From assembly GCF_900128505.1 (NCBI RefSeq), contig NZ_LT669941.1:1103526-1167525 (forward strand): a DNA stretch of 64,000 nt, in the 5' to 3' direction. Under the pieces are notes generated by a model. It was not told the origin of the DNA, did not search any database, and saw only the letters and a list, made by a program, of their open reading frames with translations. Both the position numbers and the translations under genes were made by a program. The DNA is from Parabacteroides timonensis (lineage in GTDB: Bacteria > Bacteroidota > Bacteroidia > Bacteroidales > Tannerellaceae). Shown piece by piece: positions 61,843 to 64,000 of the stretch (position 1 is the first letter of the stretch; each line of letters opens with the position of its first letter).

Positions 61843-63444
61843 TCAGATACCAATCTCATTTTCCCAGATAACCCATGGTGCAGTCTTGACCGTGATACCT
61901 AAATAACCTGCCGATTCATCGATCGGGTCTTCGGGATCAGGATCGCCAGGACCCGGATTGTTCGGATCGGGATACCAAGGTGTTCCGGCTCCATAAACAA
62001 TACCCAATGTCAGTGAATACCAGTTGTTGCGCACGACTCCGTACTTACCGAAATCCATTTCTTTGACAGTCTCATTATCATGGCGTATCTCATAATAATA
62101 GTAACTAAGACCGTTCTGATACCAGCGGATGACATCGTTTTTCTTATCTTTAATCAGTTCGCCGCCATTAGGAATATCCTTCAGGAAGTTTTTTGTCAGT
62201 GCAGCGAAATCTGCTCCGGGATCAAGGCCGTTCTTTTCTGCATAGGTTTTGATCGCTCCAAACATCTTATCGCAGGCTTTCCTTAAGTTCGACTCGAGTG
62301 TCGATTCCGAATATTTCTTTTGGAGAGCATCCAAATCCATGTAATTTTCACCCGCGAAATTGAACCAGTCGCCAGTCCTGGTTGTATGCTCCTTCGGATA
62401 ATAAGTACCTTTTATCACGAGACGGGTAGCATTACCGAACTGCTGATAATTGGCATCCATCGTGTTTTCGAGGCAATAGGCAATTGCGAGTGCCCCGGTT
62501 TCAGACGGTTCCATCCAGCCATAAGGAGTCAATAGGATCGGATCGAACGTATCCGGATCGACCTCTGCAAAAGCAAGCCCCGCTCCCACATCTCCGGTGA
62601 AATTCGGATCGTGTGTATAGAAGTTATAGGTATAGAACGGATCAGTGGCCGTATGAGGCACTTTCAATATGGTCTTATCCGCACAAGGGAAGAATTCGGT
62701 GTTCACCACATCAAGCGTCCATCTTCCAAAGTCGAAAAAGGCACCCGAAGGCCTTACATCCAGGTCATCTTTCACCTTCAATTCCACTTTCGAGGCCAGG
62801 CGTTCGATCTTGACTTCCACCCTGTTGTCTGTTTCTTCGGCTTTCGCTTTCGCATCAGCGTCATCTTCTCCTTCATCCGGTTTGAAGATTTTACCGGTGA
62901 TGTCAATCAATAGATCGGTCATCTTATCTCCTACGCTGAGACTTGTTTCATCACCACTGTTGATCATGGCGAAGCCTTTACTGATGCTGTTAACATCACC
63001 TGTCACCTCATCTTCGGCCACTCCCCGGATCGCTGCATTTACAGAGCTGAAACTAGAGGTTGCATTGATACTTCCGATACGGTTTTCCAGTTCTTCACCC
63101 GGATTGGCAATCACCAGCAGCCCGGTGGCAGAAGCCGAAACCTTAACGGCTGCCGGACTGGCCGTGGCTGGAGAAATCTTTATGGAATAATTGCTGGCTC
63201 CCGGAATACCGGTTACATTTCCTTCGCTATCAAAGATTACCAGGTAAAGCGTCTCAAGATCACTTTCGTTGGCTCCCGGATTTTCTCCCGAGGCACGGGT
63301 TGCCTTTTGCGTTTCGATCTTGATGGAAAGGTAGGCAACATCGGCATCTATCCCTTCATTTCCATTAGGACCTCCATCATCGTCGTTACAATTTGTCAAC
63401 ATGGCTATCGCCAACACTGACATGAAAATAGATTTAAGTTTCAT
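61843..63444 (-). CDS. mfa1: Mfa1-family fimbrial major subunit
   Basis: 533 residues. Lipoprotein signal (FMSVLAIAMLTNC) followed by an acidic spacer and a Thr-Arg-Ala-Ser stretch (KATRASGENPGANESDLETLYLVIFDSEGNVTG), where gingipain-like processing after Arg exposes the donor strand in known Mfa1. Later TGLLVIANPGEELENRIG, VKIERLASKVELKV, and a final TVKTAPWVIWENEIGI strand. This is the shaft subunit of operon 2. Gene symbol by family similarity only. Confidence 0.85.
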   Translation of the reverse strand: MKLKSIFMSVLAIAMLTNCNDDDGGPNGNEGIDADVAYLSIKIETQKATRASGENPGANESDLETLYLVIFDSEGNVTGIPGASNYSIKISPATASPAAVKVSASATGLLVIANPGEELENRIGSINATSSFSSVNAAIRGVAEDEVTGDVNSISKGFAMINSGDETSLSVGDKMTDLLIDITGKIFKPDEGEDDADAKAKAEETDNRVEVKIERLASKVELKVKDDLDVRPSGAFFDFGRWTLDVVNTEFFPCADKTILKVPHTATDPFYTYNFYTHDPNFTGDVGAGLAFAEVDPDTFDPILLTPYGWMEPSETGALAIAYCLENTMDANYQQFGNATRLVIKGTYYPKEHTTRTGDWFNFAGENYMDLDALQKKYSESTLESNLRKACDKMFGAIKTYAEKNGLDPGADFAALTKNFLKDIPNGGELIKDKKNDVIRWYQNGLSYYYYEIRHDNETVKEMDFGKYGVVRNNWYSLTLGIVYGAGTPWYPDPNNPGPGDPDPEDPIDESAGYLGITVKTAPWVIWENEIGI

Positions 63445-63462
63445 TTTTTTACTTTTTAGTGA

Positions 63463-64000
63463 TTATATAGATATGAGTTCCTCCCACTCTTTCAGTTTCT
63501 TTTGATACACGTCTTCCGCGACCTTATATTTCTCGATCAGTTCAATATGCTTCGCGGCATCGGGATTGCCTGCATCGAGGGCTCGTTCGGCATACTTCGC
63601 GGCTGTTTCCAGTTCAGCGTTGCGGGCGTGGAAAGCCGAGAAATACAGCCAGGCATCGGGCTCGTCTTCCAGGCCGCTGAGATATTCCAGGGCTGCTTCC
63701 ATATCCATAGAGAGATAACTGAATACGGCCATCGACAAACGATTGATCTTTTCATCCGGATACATTGCGGACGTTTTCCCGATCACATCGCGGAACTGCG
63801 GGCTTTCCGGTTCATACTCGTTCGCCAACAGGTAGAATTCATACAACGACAACATATTCGGATGTGTCTGATAGACCTCCTTTATCGTTTCGATCGAATA
63901 CTCGGGCACGGTGAAATCAATCCGGTAAGCACTGCGGCGAAGCGGCGGGAAAAGATTGGAAAGGAGATAACTCCAGGTCTGTCCGCCACGGGATTGCATC
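63463..64000 (-). CDS. DUF3868-type fimbrial assembly protein, C-terminal part (5' end outside window)
   Basis: The frame is open to the right edge; an ATG at 63997-63999 is probably internal. The 178 visible residues match the end of the DUF3868/TPR protein at 22484-24007: FPPLRRSAYRIDFTVPEYSIETIKEVYQTHPNMLSLYEFYLLANEYEP with the same spacing as the paralogue, and TPR-like EPDAWLYFSAFHARNAELETAAKYAERAL. The last ~20 residues are charged (KLKEWEELIS). It is upstream of mfa1 by 18 bp on the same strand and implies a DUF3575 gene further to the right. Confidence 0.8.
   Translation of the reverse strand, partial: MQSRGGQTWSYLLSNLFPPLRRSAYRIDFTVPEYSIETIKEVYQTHPNMLSLYEFYLLANEYEPESPQFRDVIGKTSAMYPDEKINRLSMAVFSYLSMDMEAALEYLSGLEDEPDAWLYFSAFHARNAELETAAKYAERALDAGNPDAAKHIELIEKYKVAEDVYQKKLKEWEELISI

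Noticed and set aside
63463..63999. Complete 178-residue gene starting at 63999
   Set aside because: The protein aligns with the middle of the DUF3868 paralogue, so the ATG is internal and the gene continues past the edge.

Overview
The window looks like a chromosomal segment of a gut Bacteroidales bacterium, most likely Parabacteroides or a close relative. Clues seen in the sequence are Mfa/FimA-type fimbrial genes with DUF3575 and DUF3868 partners, Bacteroidota-style promoters (a TAnnTTTG -7 box, sometimes with a TTTG/TTG box about 20 bp upstream), BACON-like domains, and fused cobalamin enzymes typical of the phylum. The genus is inference. I saw no rRNA or tRNA gene, no CRISPR array and no conjugation or phage structural genes.

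Layout. 1-1860: the end of one fimbrillin-type gene and a complete second one with a lectin-like, N/D/Y/G-rich tail. 2055-7098 (minus): acn-icd-gltA, the oxidative branch of the TCA cycle. 7373-10765 (minus): aspartate decarboxylase and aspartate:alanine antiporter, a proton-motive decarboxylation pair. 10909-18695 (plus): a cobalamin riboswitch, a tiny membrane ORF and five genes for anaerobic corrin ring synthesis, four of which are two-domain fusions. 19057-19953: an Rpn-family nuclease. 20121-25751: a tyrosine recombinase, a 502-bp segment bounded by perfect 31-bp inverted repeats, then fimbrial genes (DUF3575, DUF3868, FimB/Mfa2-like, HU-like/DUF4469). 26266-36610: a 4.2-kb two-gene fimbrillin/lectin unit present twice, separated by an AAA-ATPase/PD-(D/E)XK gene, then an HU gene. 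36951-42028: a lipoprotein, a riboswitch-controlled BtuFCD-type uptake system (minus) and divergent cbiL (plus). 42114-54787: housekeeping and accessory genes (fhs, metalloprotease, esterase, poxB, cytochrome c peroxidase, MATE pump, GNAT, CPBP protease, Lrp regulator, metY). 55174-64000 (minus): a second fimbrial operon (DUF3868 end, Mfa1-like major subunit, Mfa2-like anchor, two more fimbrillins, an L-type-lectin-like protein).

How it works together. Nearly the whole route from sirohydrochlorin to cobyrinate is encoded (cbiK, L, H, C, E, T, G, F, J, D), alongside a corrinoid importer; one riboswitch sits before the main synthesis cluster and one before the importer. The most exciting part is the surface-structure region. 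The recombinase gene ends inside the left inverted repeat, and the only exact -7 promoter box I found in the flippable segment points away from the fimbrial genes, so the locus appears to be caught in the OFF orientation. Downstream, the two duplicated fimbrillins differ in their last ~45 codons by dense changes that are nearly all in codon positions 1 and 2 and mostly involve adenine, with the codons in between identical to the base. That is the expected footprint of a diversity-generating retroelement (DGR) acting on a C-type-lectin-like tail. No reverse transcriptase or template repeat is in the window, so the machinery would have to act in trans or be lost.
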